DNA from: Aerococcus viridans
GTDB taxonomy: Bacteria > Bacillota > Bacilli > Lactobacillales > Aerococcaceae
Reading direction: 5' to 3'
DNA: 64,000 bases
NCBI RefSeq assembly: GCF_001543285.1
Contig: NZ_CP014164.1
Location: forward strand, 186,001-250,000
Shown here piece after piece: positions 63,560 to 64,000 of this stretch (its first letter is position 1; each line of letters begins with the position of its first letter). The position numbers and the translations under genes are program-made. A model generated the notes under the pieces. It was not told the origin of the DNA and searched no databases. It was given only the letters and a program-made list of their open reading frames with translations.

Positions 63560-64000
63560 TTGAAGAAAAAACTTAAAGGAATCTGGATTGCAGTCATTAC
63601 AGTCTTGGGACTAATTCTTACTTTCGGAAGTGCGGGTGCCTACAGTTCAAATACTTTTAACCTTCTTTCTGTTGGAAGCAGTGGAAGTAAAGGGAACATC
63701 AATCTATCTTACGTAACATGGGATACTGAAATTGCTTCTACAAATGTTATCGCAGAAGTTTTACGTCAAGCTGGCTATACAGTAGAAACTACGCCACTAG
63801 ATAATGCTATTATGTGGTCATCAGTTGCGTCAGCTGAAGCGGATGCGATGGTGGGTGCTTGGTTACCTAACACACATGCACCGCAATACGAACAATATGG
63901 TGATCAGATGGAAGACTTGGGTCCTAACTTAGAGGGCGCGATTACAGGTTTAACCGTACCAACTTATATGGAAGATGTGAACTCAATTGAGGACTTAAGT
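63560..64000 (+). CDS. opuAC: Glycine betaine-type substrate-binding protein (3' partial)
   Basis: The first 147 residues of an OpuAC/ProX-like protein; the gene runs past the window end. TTG start at 63560 lies nine bases after AAGGGAG. Signal sequence MKKKLKGIWIAVITVLGLIL, then NINLSYVTWDTEIASTNVIAE, matching OpuAC. No Cys follows the hydrophobic stretch, so it has no lipobox and may stay anchored by the N-terminal helix or be released. The aromatic box for quaternary amines is partly visible (AMVGAWLPNTH). Confidence 0.9.
   Translation, partial: MKKKLKGIWIAVITVLGLILTFGSAGAYSSNTFNLLSVGSSGSKGNINLSYVTWDTEIASTNVIAEVLRQAGYTVETTPLDNAIMWSSVASAEADAMVGAWLPNTHAPQYEQYGDQMEDLGPNLEGAITGLTVPTYMEDVNSIEDLS

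Noticed and set aside
1..64000. CRISPR array, tRNA, rRNA or prophage
   Set aside because: No regularly spaced direct repeats, no cloverleaf with matching arms and no phage structural genes were seen in any gap.

Overview
The window is low-GC, densely coding DNA from a Gram-positive bacterium of the order Lactobacillales. The evidence is the Man-family PTS with a ManO-type protein, the MurE2-type ligase, the block cysS-mrnC-rlmB-yacP-sigH, the order rpmG-secE-nusG-rplK-rplA-rplJ-rplL, and AGGAGG-type ribosome binding sites. Gene content resembles Aerococcus or a relative, but this is inference from family knowledge; no 16S gene is present.

Layout. 1-3003: end of a mannose PTS operon (IIC partial, IID, ManO, ManA). 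3166-10328: FNT channel, cupin protein, a strongly foldable non-coding segment (5109-5287), PgeF, an M16C peptidase, and a small secreted/membrane gene pair. 10752-17392: cytoplasmic alpha-amylase, dut, radA, PIN-TRAM protein and gltX. 17427-19578: an IS21-family element with a 7-bp target duplication, inserted in the loop of the probable gltX terminator. 19932-23775: nrdHIEF behind two NrdR boxes. 23964-25856: xpt-pbuX behind PurR-type boxes. 25891-26996: IS30 element. 27155-28111: KdgT-type permease. 28311-30115: IS200/IS605 element (tnpA/tnpB). 30169-33233: osmoprotectant-type ABC transporter and a GNAT acetyltransferase. 33375-33620: decayed rlmD fragment. 33694-37770: cysK, and divergently an SsuABC-like transporter under a T-box with probable AUG (Met) specifier. 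37805-40885: an IS256-family element split by an ISL3-family element with a perfect 8-bp duplication. 40900-43583: MurE2-type ligase and an orphan MetQ lipoprotein. 44302-48294: cysS, mrnC, rlmB, yacP, sigH. 48361-50166: second IS200/IS605 copy. 50315-51646: GntP permease. 51804-56535: rpmG, secE, nusG, (phoU reverse), rplK, rplA, rplJ, rplL. 56843-60327: manganese-type ABC transporter. 60536-61153: RsmC-like methyltransferase. 61440-64000: OpuA glycine-betaine transporter, substrate-binding gene cut by the window edge.

How it works together. The core is translation and RNA metabolism (gltX, cysS, RNases, rRNA methyltransferase, ribosomal proteins, NusG, SecE). Nutrient uptake modules have been added around it: sugar, purine, sulfur/methionine, manganese and compatible solutes. 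Several modules carry readable regulatory sites: NrdR boxes, PurR boxes, a T-box, an MntR-like operator, an L10 leader and L1-type leaders. Six insertion sequences of five families make 17-50 kb the plastic part of the window. Several of them sit in terminators or directly upstream of genes, where they probably change expression rather than destroy coding sequence. No rRNA, tRNA, CRISPR array or prophage was recognised.
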